Source: an uncultured Litorivicinus sp. (GTDB taxonomy: Bacteria > Pseudomonadota > Gammaproteobacteria > Pseudomonadales > Litorivicinaceae). Taken from it: 21,175 nucleotides of DNA. The stretch lies in contig CALKMT010000181.1 in the NCBI GenBank assembly GCA_938091715.1, positions 1 to 21,175 on the forward strand, written 5' to 3'. Shown one piece after another: positions 7,963 to 15,026 of the stretch. Numbering within the stretch: position 1 is the stretch's first letter; the number at the start of each line of letters is the position of its first letter. The translations under genes were made by a program, and so were the position numbers. Under the pieces are notes generated by a model. That model saw only the letters and a list, made by a program, of their open reading frames with translations, was not told the origin of the DNA and made no database searches.

Positions 7963-8379
7963 TTACGAGGCCGACGTCCTCTGCTCGGCTTCGGCCAAGG
8001 TGCCATTGGTGTCGGCGTAATCCCGTGGCGGCATGTCTTGTTCGATCATAGATTCCGGATCCGGAATATCGGCGCTCAGGGACTGAATTTTTTCGCTCGG
8101 GTCTAGGTGTTCGGGGTTGGTCAGGCTTTCCTGGGCGCTGGCCAGGTGTTCATGAACCTCGCGGTATTGCTGGCTCAACTGGTTCACCAAGCGGGCAGTC
8201 TCGGAAAAGTGTTCCTGCACTTGCAGGCTGAGCTCGGCGTGCTTTTGATCCGCCGCCTGTGCCCGGGCTTCGAGTTCGGCTCGAATTTTTACATCAGGCT
8301 GGCCATTGCGTCCCCAATAAAAACCGGCCCCCAGGCCGACCAGTCCAGCTGCGATCGCGTAAAACCAATAAAGGGTCAT
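7963..8379 (-). CDS. zapG: ZapG/YhcB (DUF1043) inner-membrane protein
   Basis: A 138-residue protein with one N-terminal membrane helix (about residues 4-22), then a long charged, Gln/Glu-rich region (about 30-90) predicted to form a coiled coil, and an acidic tail ending in the family-like MPPRDYAD segment. This is the plan of YhcB, now called ZapG, which in E. coli links cell division and envelope synthesis. A good ribosome site (AAGGAAAC on the minus strand, about 8386-8393) precedes ATG 8379. In E. coli yhcB also lies beside the HtrA protease genes and zapE, which supports the call. Its stop is 2 bases from the stop of the convergent Nif3-like gene. Confidence 0.85.
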   Translation of the reverse strand: MTLYWFYAIAAGLVGLGAGFYWGRNGQPDVKIRAELEARAQAADQKHAELSLQVQEHFSETARLVNQLSQQYREVHEHLASAQESLTNPEHLDPSEKIQSLSADIPDPESMIEQDMPPRDYADTNGTLAEAEQRTSAS

Positions 8380-8405
8380 GCTGTTGTTTCCTTTTTCCTA
8401 TCCTG

Positions 8406-8444
8406 GCGAGTGTAACAAGCAATCGCGTTCAGTTTACACTTCGC
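8406..8444. promoter_or_regulatory. Divergent promoter region with inverted repeat
   Basis: The 87-base gap between zapG and the hydrolase gene contains a perfect 7-base inverted repeat, AGTGTAA (8409-8415) and TTACACT (8434-8440), 18 bases apart, with GCG/CGC flanks offset by one base. Each arm carries a TACACT that can serve as an outward-facing -10 box: plus strand 8435-8440, minus strand 8414-8409. This would place transcription starts about 20 bases before each start codon. The matching -35 sequences are poor. It may be a symmetric overlapping promoter pair or the site of a dimeric regulator. Confidence 0.4.
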
Positions 8445-8466
8445 GCTCAAGACCAAGGATTGATGA

Positions 8467-9093
8467 ATGTCCCGCCCGATAGAAACTGCCGTTACGATTG
8501 ATCATCGCCTGGAAGCGGTGCTGACCGCCGCGCCGGATTTGCCGGCCAGTGATGTGTTGCTGGTCTGTCATCCGCATCCTTTGCACGAAGGAACCATGCA
8601 TAACAAGGTGGTGACAACGCTGTGCCGGATGGGACGCGATTTAGGATTGCCGGCATTGCGGTTTAATTTCCGTGGCGTACACAACAGTCAGGGTGTGTGG
8701 GACCAAGGCGTCGGCGAGATCCAAGACGCCATCGATGCAGCGGATTGGCTGCTGGCTCGTTATCCCGGCGCGCGATTGTGGTTAGCTGGATTCTCCTTTG
8801 GCGGCTACGTGGCCGCGCAAGCTTCGCGGCAGTTGTCCCCCGCAGGTTTGTTGTTGGTGGCTCCGGCGACCTCGCGATTTGATATGCAATCGGTTCGGGT
8901 TGATTTGCCGACCTGGGTAGCCTTTAACCAAGACGACGACACGGTCGCGCCCGAGTCTATGCAAGCTTGGTTGGATCAGCAGCCCAAGGCCTGGGTGACA
9001 GAGTACATTCAGCCCAGCGGCGGGCATTTTTACCACGGCCAACTCAGCGCCCTGAAGCGCCAGGCGCAGGCTTGGCTCGAGGGGTGCCTATAG
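8467..9093 (+). CDS. Alpha/beta hydrolase (COG2945-like)
   Basis: A 208-residue cytosolic alpha/beta hydrolase of unknown substrate. The pattern is that of the small dienelactone-hydrolase-like family: CHPHPLHEGTMHNKVV (residues 34-49), RFNFRGVHNSQG (65-76), nucleophile S110 in GFSFGG, a likely acid among D156-D158, and the base H187 in GGHFYHG. The full triad suggests an active esterase or thioesterase-type enzyme. AAGGA at 8455-8459 lies 7 bases before ATG 8467. The stop TAG (9091-9093) is followed directly by the zapE start, so the two are probably co-transcribed. Confidence 0.88.
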   Translation: MSRPIETAVTIDHRLEAVLTAAPDLPASDVLLVCHPHPLHEGTMHNKVVTTLCRMGRDLGLPALRFNFRGVHNSQGVWDQGVGEIQDAIDAADWLLARYPGARLWLAGFSFGGYVAAQASRQLSPAGLLLVAPATSRFDMQSVRVDLPTWVAFNQDDDTVAPESMQAWLDQQPKAWVTEYIQPSGGHFYHGQLSALKRQAQAWLEGCL

Positions 9094-10200
9094 ATGGGCC
9101 CCAAAGCCAGCTATCAGTCGTTACTTGAGCGTGGGGTCATTCAACCCGACCCGGCGCAGGCCGAAGCGGTGGGTCTGTTGGACGATCTCCGGTCGCGCTT
9201 GATTGCCTTTGTGCCGCGCCAGCCCGCCAAAGGCTTTGTCAGCAATCTGTTGGGCACGTGGAAAAAACCGGCCCCGCCGGAGCCGGTCACGGGTCTGTAC
9301 TTCTGGGGCGGCGTGGGCCGTGGCAAAACCTTTTTAATGGATTTGTTTTACGACAGCCTGCCGTTTGAGGATAAGCGACGGGTCCACTTCCACCGCTTTA
9401 TGTTGTCGGTGCATGCCGAACTGAGGACGCTGCAGGGCCAGTCAGATCCGCTGGAGCAAGTTGCACAGCGAATCGCTGAGGATTGCCGGATACTGTGCCT
9501 GGACGAATTTATCGTGACGGACATCACGGATGCCATGATTCTGGCCAATCTGTTTAAGGCCTTATTTCGGCGCCAGGTCGCGTTGGTCACCACCTCGAAT
9601 GTAGAACCGCGATGGCTGTACAAAGACGGCTTGCAGCGTGCGCTGTTCGAGCCGGCGATTGATTTGTTGTATCAGCATACGAAGGTGGCAAATATCGATG
9701 GCGGGACGGACTGGCGCCTGCGAGTGCTGACCTCGCTTCCGCTGTACTTGACTCCGTTGGGCCAGGACACCCAGCAACAGCTGTACTCAGAATTCAAGCA
9801 ACTGGCCCCGGGGCAGGGCAGTGAACAAGTCGATCTGACGGTCAACGGTCGAGTCCTGCGTGCTGAATTTGTCGCCGATGACGTGGCCTGGTTTCGCTTT
9901 GATACCCTGTGCCAAACGGCTCGCAGCACCGCAGACTACATCGAACTGGCGAAAAGCTTTTCGGCGCTGGTGGTCCAAGACGTGCCTGTCCTGACGCCGG
10001 TACTCGACGATGCCGCGCGCCGATTTGTGAACTTTATTGATGAAATATACGACCGCAACGTCAAGCTTTTAATCAGTGCAGCGGCACCTATGGATCAGCT
10101 ATATCAGGGCACGCGGGTCACCTTTGAGTTCGACCGAACGGTCAGTCGGCTAACCGAAATGCAAAGCGCTGAGTATTTAGCTCAACCGCATTTGCCATAA
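9094..10200 (+). CDS. zapE: ZapE, AFG1-family cell-division ATPase
   Basis: A 368-residue P-loop ATPase of the AFG1/ZapE family (earlier YhcM). Walker A is GGVGRGKT at residues 72-79 and Walker B is CLDEF at 135-139, followed by the family segment VTDITDAMIL and later TTSNVEPRWLYKDGLQR. In E. coli ZapE acts on FtsZ at the constricting septum. The gene starts with no gap after the hydrolase and lies just before rplM, as in E. coli and Pseudomonas. No intrinsic terminator follows its TAA; the rplM promoter starts within 5 bases. Confidence 0.95.
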   Translation: MGPKASYQSLLERGVIQPDPAQAEAVGLLDDLRSRLIAFVPRQPAKGFVSNLLGTWKKPAPPEPVTGLYFWGGVGRGKTFLMDLFYDSLPFEDKRRVHFHRFMLSVHAELRTLQGQSDPLEQVAQRIAEDCRILCLDEFIVTDITDAMILANLFKALFRRQVALVTTSNVEPRWLYKDGLQRALFEPAIDLLYQHTKVANIDGGTDWRLRVLTSLPLYLTPLGQDTQQQLYSEFKQLAPGQGSEQVDLTVNGRVLRAEFVADDVAWFRFDTLCQTARSTADYIELAKSFSALVVQDVPVLTPVLDDAARRFVNFIDEIYDRNVKLLISAAAPMDQLYQGTRVTFEFDRTVSRLTEMQSAEYLAQPHLP

Positions 10201-10204
10201 GGGG

Positions 10205-10233
10205 TTGATCTCCTGAGGCCAACTCTCTAGAAT
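10205..10233 (+). promoter_or_regulatory. rplM-rpsI promoter (sigma-70 type)
   Basis: TTGATC (10205-10210) and TAGAAT (10228-10233) are separated by exactly 17 bases. The discriminator after the -10 box is CCGCCCC, GC-rich as expected for ribosomal-protein promoters that respond to ppGpp. Transcription would begin near 10240. The -35 box begins 4 bases after the zapE stop. Confidence 0.75.
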
Positions 10234-10248
10234 CCGCCCCCTCGTTAA

Positions 10249-10262
10249 TGGGGTGAGCCCCA
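10249..10262 (+). promoter_or_regulatory. Small hairpin in the rplM leader
   Basis: TGGGG-TGAG-CCCCA forms a 5-bp stem in the predicted leader of about 40 nucleotides. L13 autoregulation of rplM-rpsI is known in E. coli, so this could be part of a translational operator, but I cannot show homology. The ribosome site AGGA (10273-10276) lies outside the stem. Confidence 0.35.
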
Positions 10263-10279
10263 CTAAAGCAGCAGGAATT

Positions 10280-10708
10280 ATGAAGACTTTCAGCGCCAAA
10301 ACAGAAGAAGTCAGCCGCGAATGGCTGGTGGTGGACGCAGCGGGCCAGACTCTAGGTCGTCTAGCGACCGAAGTGGCGCGGCGTCTGCGGGGTAAGCACA
10401 AGCCCGAGTACACACCCCATGTTGATACCGGTGACTACATTGTCATCGTCAACGCAGAGCAGGTTCAAGTAACCGGCCGCAAAGCAACGGACAAGATGTA
10501 TTACCACCACACAGGTTTTCCCGGTGGCTTGAAAGAAGCCTCGTTCGAGAAGTTGATCGAGCGTCGTCCGGAGAAAGTAATTGAGCTAGCCGTTAAAGGC
10601 ATGCTGCCCAAGAATCCTCTGGGTCGCGCCATGTACCGCAAGCTTAAAGTTTACGCCGGCGCGGAACATCCGCATGCCGCGCAAGAGCCAAAGCCCTTGG
10701 CTCTATAA
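10280..10708 (+). CDS. rplM: 50S ribosomal protein L13
   Basis: A 142-residue L13, identical in length to E. coli L13. It begins MKTFSAKTEEVSREWLVVDA and contains LGRLATEVARRLRGKHKPEYTPHVDTGDYIVI, MYYHHTGFPGGLK and GMLPKNPLGRAMYRKLKVYAG. L13 is an early assembly protein of the large subunit. ATG 10280 is chosen over an in-frame GTG at 10253 because AGGA at 10273-10276 precedes it and the family starts at MKTF. It is co-transcribed with rpsI, 14 bases downstream. Confidence 0.99.
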   Translation: MKTFSAKTEEVSREWLVVDAAGQTLGRLATEVARRLRGKHKPEYTPHVDTGDYIVIVNAEQVQVTGRKATDKMYYHHTGFPGGLKEASFEKLIERRPEKVIELAVKGMLPKNPLGRAMYRKLKVYAGAEHPHAAQEPKPLAL

Positions 10709-10722
10709 AGGAATAGCGAATT

Positions 10723-11115
10723 ATGGCAGCAGTACAAAACTACGGCACCGGCCGCCGCAAGACCTCAGCAGCTCGCGTCTTCTTGCGTCCCGGTAACGGC
10801 ACCATCACTATCAACCAGCGTCCGATCGATCAGTACTTGGGTCGTGAGACCGCTCGTATGATCGTCCGTCAGCCCCTCGAGTTGGTCGAGATGCTGGACA
10901 AGCTAGATGCCTACGTCACCGTCAAGGGCGGCGGCGAGTTTGGCCAAGCCGGTGCGATTCGCCACGGCATCACTCGTGCGTTGATCGAGATGGACGAAAC
11001 TTTGCGCCCTGTGTTGCGCAAAGCCGGCTTCGTGACTCGTGACTCACGTATGGTCGAGCGTAAGAAAATCGGTCTGCACAAGGCTCGTAAGCGTCCTCAG
11101 TACTCGAAGCGTTAA
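10723..11115 (+). CDS. rpsI: 30S ribosomal protein S9
   Basis: A 130-residue S9. The start NYGTGRRKTSAARVFLRPGNG and the basic C-terminal tail GLHKARKRPQYSKR, which reaches the P-site tRNA in the ribosome, are both typical. AAGGA beginning at 10709 is the ribosome site for ATG 10723. A strong intrinsic terminator follows 21 bases after the stop, so rplM-rpsI is a closed two-gene operon. Confidence 0.99.
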   Translation: MAAVQNYGTGRRKTSAARVFLRPGNGTITINQRPIDQYLGRETARMIVRQPLELVEMLDKLDAYVTVKGGGEFGQAGAIRHGITRALIEMDETLRPVLRKAGFVTRDSRMVERKKIGLHKARKRPQYSKR

Positions 11116-11136
11116 TTCGAGTCCACAGGCGCCACG

Positions 11137-11164
11137 AAAAAGCCCGGTTACGCCGGGCTTTTTT
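11137..11164 (+). terminator. Intrinsic terminator after rpsI
   Basis: AAAAAGCCCGG (11137-11147), loop TTACG and CCGGGCTTTTTT (11153-11164) form a GC-rich stem followed by a T-run. The A-tract on the left arm makes it potentially bidirectional, although no gene faces it from the right. Confidence 0.93.
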
Positions 11165-11211
11165 GTGCCCAAAAAAGCCCGCGTCTACGCCTTTAGAATT
11201 GCCCTTGTTAC

Positions 11212-11240
11212 TTGCGGTTACGCCGTTGTGTCCCTACAAT
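11212..11240 (+). promoter_or_regulatory. petABC promoter (sigma-70 type)
   Basis: TTGCGG (11212-11217) and TACAAT (11235-11240) are 17 bases apart in the gap between the rpsI terminator and petA. A start near 11247 gives a leader of about 40 bases to the petA ATG. Confidence 0.65.
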
Positions 11241-11285
11241 TCGCGCGGGAAATTTTATATCTTTGACTTGAAGAGAGGACTCGGT

Positions 11286-11894
11286 ATGTCCGATACCACA
11301 GCGGGAGCAGTTGGCGATAGCAATTCTCGTCGTAAGTTCCTAGTGACGGCCACGACGGCGATGGGTGCAGTGGGTGCAGTGGGAGTGGCCACGCCTTTCA
11401 TCGGTTCCTGGAACCCCAGTGCCAAAGCGAAAGCCGCCGGTGCTCCGGTGCGCGTTGACATCAGCAAAGTACGTCCCGGCGAGCAGATCCGAGCGGAATG
11501 GCGCGGCAAGCCCGTGTTTGTGATGCGTCGAACGGCTGAAAACATCGCCTCGTTGGATACCACCGACGCAGTGGTTGCCGATCCTCAGTCAGAGAATCCT
11601 CAACAGCCAAGTTACGTAGACCCCAAGACGCGGTCTATCAATCCAGAAATTTTCATTACAGTAGGGATCTGTACTCACCTGGGCTGCTCACCGCAGTTCC
11701 GGCCCGAGGTCGCCCCTGCTGATTTGGGTGGGGACTGGGTCGGCGGATACTTCTGCCCATGCCACGGTTCACGCTTTGACCTGGCGGGCCGAGTTTACAA
11801 GGCAGTACCGGCTCCACTGAACATGGTGGTGCCCCCGCATCGCTATGAAACCGACAACATTGTTGTCGTTGGAGAAGACGAGGTGACAGCGTAA
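11286..11894 (+). CDS. petA: Ubiquinol-cytochrome c reductase, Rieske iron-sulfur subunit
   Basis: A 202-residue Rieske protein. A twin-arginine signal (SRRKFL, residues 14-19) leads into the single membrane anchor (about 20-40), as expected for a Tat-exported Rieske subunit. The 2Fe-2S cluster ligands are C129 and H131 (CTHLGC) and C157 and H160 (CPCHGS), with C134 and C159 placed for the stabilising disulfide. ATG 11286 is preceded by AGAGGA; an open frame continues upstream to 11163 across the terminator and promoter, so I rejected that start. The stop shares one base with the petB start. Confidence 0.97.
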   Translation: MSDTTAGAVGDSNSRRKFLVTATTAMGAVGAVGVATPFIGSWNPSAKAKAAGAPVRVDISKVRPGEQIRAEWRGKPVFVMRRTAENIASLDTTDAVVADPQSENPQQPSYVDPKTRSINPEIFITVGICTHLGCSPQFRPEVAPADLGGDWVGGYFCPCHGSRFDLAGRVYKAVPAPLNMVVPPHRYETDNIVVVGEDEVTA

Positions 11895-13147
11895 TGGCAG
11901 GACGTGAGACAACCGCGACCGGTGTATTGGGGTGGATCGATCAACGATTACCCATCATCGATGCGTGGGACAAGCACATTGGAAAGTACTACGCGCCCAA
12001 GAACTTCAACTTTTGGTATTTCTTTGGGTCCCTGGCCTTGTTGGTGTTGGTTAACCAGATCGTCACCGGCATTTGGCTGACCATGAGCTACGAGCCTAGC
12101 GCCGAGGGTGCGTTTGCCTCGGTCGAGTACATCATGCGTGATGTCGAGTTTGGTTGGCTGATTCGTTACATGCACTCGACGGGCGCATCTGCGTTTTTCG
12201 TTGTGATCTACCTGCACATGTTGCGTGGTCTGATGTACGGCAGCTACCAGAAGCCTCGTGAATTGATCTGGCTGTTTGGCATGGCGATTTACTTGGCTCT
12301 GATGGCAGAAGCCTGTATGGGCTATCTGCTGCCCTGGGGCCAAATGTCATACTGGGGTGCTCAGGTCATCGTTTCACTGTTCGGTGCAATTCCGGTGGTC
12401 GGCGCCGATCTAGCCCAGTGGATTCGAGGTGATTACCTGATCTCGGGCATTACCCTGAACCGCTTCTTTGCCCTGCACGTGATTGCGTTGCCGTTTGTGA
12501 TTGCCGGTCTTGTGTTCTTGCACATCCTGGCATTGCACGAAGTGGGTTCTAACAATCCCGATGGCATCGACATCAAATTAAACAAAGACGAAAACGGCAA
12601 GCCCAAGGACGGTATCCCCTTCCATCCGTACTACACGGTCAAGGATATTGTCGGTGTGGCGGTGTTCCTGTTTGTCTTTAGTTTGGTGGTGTTCTTCTTC
12701 CCAGAGATGGGTGGCTACTTCCTTGAGTATGCGAACTTTGAGCCGGCTAACCCGCTCAAGACGCCGGATCACATTGCCCCGGTTTGGTACTTCACGCCGT
12801 TCTACGCAATTTTGCGGGCGATCACCTTCCCGATGTTTGGCCTAGACGCCAAGTTCTGGGGCGTGGTGTTCATGGGCGCGGCCATTGCCATGTTGTTCGT
12901 GCTGCCTTGGTTGGATCGTAGTCCTGTGCGTTCCATGCGTTACAAAGGCTGGTACTCGCGCATTGCACTGATCCTGTTCTGTGTGTCGTTTGTGATTTTG
13001 GGTGTCCTGGGTGTATTGCCTTCAACGCCCGGCCGCACCGCGTTGGCACAGGCCTGCACCGCCATTTACTTCGCGTACTTCATCCTGATGCCTTGGTATA
13101 CACGGATGGAAAAATGTAAACCTGTTCCAGAAAGGGTGACTGGCTGA
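11894..13147 (+). CDS. petB: Ubiquinol-cytochrome c reductase, cytochrome b
   Basis: A 417-residue cytochrome b, the membrane core of complex III that oxidises quinol at Qo and reduces quinone at Qi. Haem ligands are H94 and H108 in helix B, and H195 and H210 in helix D. The first pair is 14 residues apart and the second pair 15. The Qo-site motif, PEWY in mitochondria and many alphaproteobacteria, is PVWY here (residues 296-299). The region LHEVGSNNPDGIDIKLNKDENGKPKDGIPFHPYY is complete. It overlaps petA and petC by one base each, giving a tightly coupled operon. Confidence 0.97.
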   Translation: MAGRETTATGVLGWIDQRLPIIDAWDKHIGKYYAPKNFNFWYFFGSLALLVLVNQIVTGIWLTMSYEPSAEGAFASVEYIMRDVEFGWLIRYMHSTGASAFFVVIYLHMLRGLMYGSYQKPRELIWLFGMAIYLALMAEACMGYLLPWGQMSYWGAQVIVSLFGAIPVVGADLAQWIRGDYLISGITLNRFFALHVIALPFVIAGLVFLHILALHEVGSNNPDGIDIKLNKDENGKPKDGIPFHPYYTVKDIVGVAVFLFVFSLVVFFFPEMGGYFLEYANFEPANPLKTPDHIAPVWYFTPFYAILRAITFPMFGLDAKFWGVVFMGAAIAMLFVLPWLDRSPVRSMRYKGWYSRIALILFCVSFVILGVLGVLPSTPGRTALAQACTAIYFAYFILMPWYTRMEKCKPVPERVTG

Positions 13148-13926
13148 TGATCAAAGGATTTGTATTTGCACTGAGTGCACTGGCCGGTTCGGCATTTGCA
13201 GCCGGTGGCCCAGGCGTTCCACTAGACAGCATTGATGTGGATCCCCGGGACAAGCCTTCGTTGCAACGAGGTATGTCGACTTTCAATCAGTATTGTCTGG
13301 GCTGTCACAGCATGGAATTCCAGCGTTACGAGCGCACGGCAACGGATCTAGAGATCCCTGCCAAGCTGATGGAAGCGCATGTGGTGCCTGCTCATCACAA
13401 GATTGGTGACCAGCAAACCATTGCGATGCCGTCGGATGCGGCGGCTGAATGGTTTGGTGCGCCGCCACCGGATCTGAGCCTGATTACCCGCAAGCGTGGA
13501 AATGACTGGGTTTACACCTACCTAAAGACTTTTTACACCGACCCGACTCGTCCCCTGGGCGTGAACAACCTGGTCTTTGAAAAGGTCGGCATGCCGCACG
13601 TGTTGCAGCCCTTGCAGGGTGAGCAGCGCCTGGTGTGCACCAATGCACCGGTCAAGGAAAACGGCGTAGTTCAGACCGATCCGTTGACGGGCAATCCGAT
13701 TCTGGCCGACCAGTGTGGTGTGCTTGAAGTGGTGGAAGGAACAGGCCAGCTGAGCGCCGAAGAGTACGATCAGGTTATTTACGATCTGGTCAATTACATG
13801 GCGTATGTTGCTGAGCCCAGTCGGGTATCTGCAGAACGCATCGGAATCTACGTTCTGTTGTTCCTGTTTGTATTCGGCATCATTGGGTACTTGCTCAAGC
13901 GTGAGTACTGGAAAGATATCCACTAA
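13147..13926 (+). CDS. petC: Ubiquinol-cytochrome c reductase, cytochrome c1
   Basis: A 259-residue cytochrome c1. A Sec signal peptide (about residues 1-19, ending AFA) is followed by the haem c attachment site CLGCH (C50, C53, H54). M149 in VGMPHVLQPLQG is the likely sixth haem ligand. C164 and C190 bracket an insert and could form a disulfide. The C-terminal helix (about 232-250) anchors the protein in the inner membrane with a short cytoplasmic tail. It is the last gene of petABC, closed by a terminator 22 bases after the stop. Confidence 0.96.
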   Translation: MIKGFVFALSALAGSAFAAGGPGVPLDSIDVDPRDKPSLQRGMSTFNQYCLGCHSMEFQRYERTATDLEIPAKLMEAHVVPAHHKIGDQQTIAMPSDAAAEWFGAPPPDLSLITRKRGNDWVYTYLKTFYTDPTRPLGVNNLVFEKVGMPHVLQPLQGEQRLVCTNAPVKENGVVQTDPLTGNPILADQCGVLEVVEGTGQLSAEEYDQVIYDLVNYMAYVAEPSRVSAERIGIYVLLFLFVFGIIGYLLKREYWKDIH

Positions 13927-13947
13927 TATCGCGCGCTAACACCGATG

Positions 13948-13978
13948 CCCCCGCCGGTTTCGACCGTCGGGGGTTTTT
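13948..13978 (+). terminator. Intrinsic terminator after petC
   Basis: CCCCCG (13948-13953) and CGGT (13955-13958) pair with ACCG (13963-13966) and CGGGGG (13968-13973) around a TTCG tetraloop, with one C/T mismatch. A run of five T follows (13974-13978). It lies between petC and sspA. Confidence 0.9.
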
Positions 13979-13995
13979 CTATCTAAGGAGTTTCC

Positions 13996-14625
13996 ATGAC
14001 TGTGGTCACCAAACGTTCTTCAATGACTTTTTTCTCAGACCCCAGTGATCTGTTGTCGCATCGTGTGCGCGTCGTGTTGCATGAAAAGGGCGTCACCGTG
14101 GATGTGGTCGATTGCGACCCTGAAAACGTGCCCGAGGAAGTGCTTGAGCTAAACCCCTATGGCAAGTTGCCGACGCTGGTTGACCGGGACCTGTCCCTGT
14201 TCGAACCGAACGTAATGATGGAGTACTTGGACGAGCGTTTTCCGCACCCTCCGTTGTTGCCGGTCTATCCCGTGGCACGTGCCAATAGCCGCCAGATGAT
14301 CACCCGAATTGACCGTGAATGGACGTCCCTGGCGCGGATTATCGCGAAAGAACAAACCGGTAAGCGGGTCGACACCGCGCGCAAAGCGTTGCGAGATTCG
14401 GTTATTGCTACGAACAGCATTTTTGAAGAAAAGCCGTTCTTTATGAGCGATGACTTTAGCCTGGTGGATTGCGCGGTCGCGCCGATCTTGTGGCGCGCCG
14501 ACATTTTGGGTCTGGATTTGCCGGCCAAGAGTACGGTGGCGATCCGTGATTATTGCGAGCGTATTTTTGCCCGTGAAGGTTTTCAGCTTAGCTTGTCAGA
14601 GCTAGAGCAGGAAATGCGTAACTAA
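13996..14625 (+). CDS. sspA: Stringent starvation protein A
   Basis: A 209-residue protein with a glutathione-transferase fold: a thioredoxin-like N-terminal domain (about residues 9-85, with NPYGKLPTLVDRDLSLFEPNVMMEYLDERF) and an all-helical C-terminal domain. SspA binds RNA polymerase and alters transcription in stationary phase and starvation. The surface PHP motif needed in E. coli SspA (residues 84-86 there) is present at 83-85. AAGGAG at 13985-13990 lies 5 bases before ATG 13996. Only 17 bases separate the petC terminator from the start codon, so its promoter must overlap the petC end or it depends on read-through. Confidence 0.96.
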   Translation: MTVVTKRSSMTFFSDPSDLLSHRVRVVLHEKGVTVDVVDCDPENVPEEVLELNPYGKLPTLVDRDLSLFEPNVMMEYLDERFPHPPLLPVYPVARANSRQMITRIDREWTSLARIIAKEQTGKRVDTARKALRDSVIATNSIFEEKPFFMSDDFSLVDCAVAPILWRADILGLDLPAKSTVAIRDYCERIFAREGFQLSLSELEQEMRN

Positions 14626-14627
14626 CC

Positions 14628-15026
14628 ATGCAGTCCTCGCGTCCCTATTTGTTACGCGCGTTGTACGACTGGATGTTGGACAACGACGTGACGCCACACC
14701 TGATGATCGACGAGACCGCCCCTGGCGTTCAGGTTCCGTCGGGGTATGGACACGAGGGGATGTTGATTTTGAGTGTTTCGCCCAGTGCCGTTCGCGACCT
14801 GAGTATGACCAACACTGATGTTAGCTTCAGTGCCCGGTTCGCTGGAAAGCCACAGCAAGTGTGGCTGCCCATGGCGGCGGTCAAGGGTATCTTCACCAAA
14901 GAGACGGGCGAGGGCATGCAATTCTTGACCGAGCCTGGCGGGCCGCCTGCGGATGGGTCGGAGGCCGAAGAGCCTCCGGAGCCCGAACCGCCGAAGCGCG
15001 GTCCGGGACTGCGAGTCGTTCGTTAA
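14628..15026 (+). CDS. sspB: ClpXP adaptor SspB
   Basis: A 132-residue SspB, the adaptor that delivers ssrA-tagged proteins to ClpXP. The folded tag-binding domain covers about residues 5-103 (RPYLLRALYDWMLDNDVTPHLMI, then VWLPMAAVKGIFTKETGEGM). An acidic, Pro-rich linker (SEAEEPPEPEPPKRGP) leads to the C-terminal ClpX-binding peptide GLRVVR. The gene starts 2 bases after sspA. Its stop overlaps that of convergent dolP by a few bases. Confidence 0.97.
   Translation: MQSSRPYLLRALYDWMLDNDVTPHLMIDETAPGVQVPSGYGHEGMLILSVSPSAVRDLSMTNTDVSFSARFAGKPQQVWLPMAAVKGIFTKETGEGMQFLTEPGGPPADGSEAEEPPEPEPPKRGPGLRVVR

Noticed and set aside
11165..11180. Second terminator made from CCCAAAAAAGCCCGCG
   Set aside because: It resembles the left arm of the rpsI terminator but has no matching right arm or T-run.
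11163..11285. Upstream extension of petA
   Set aside because: It would begin inside the rpsI terminator and cross the petA promoter. The Tat signal and ribosome site fit ATG 11286.
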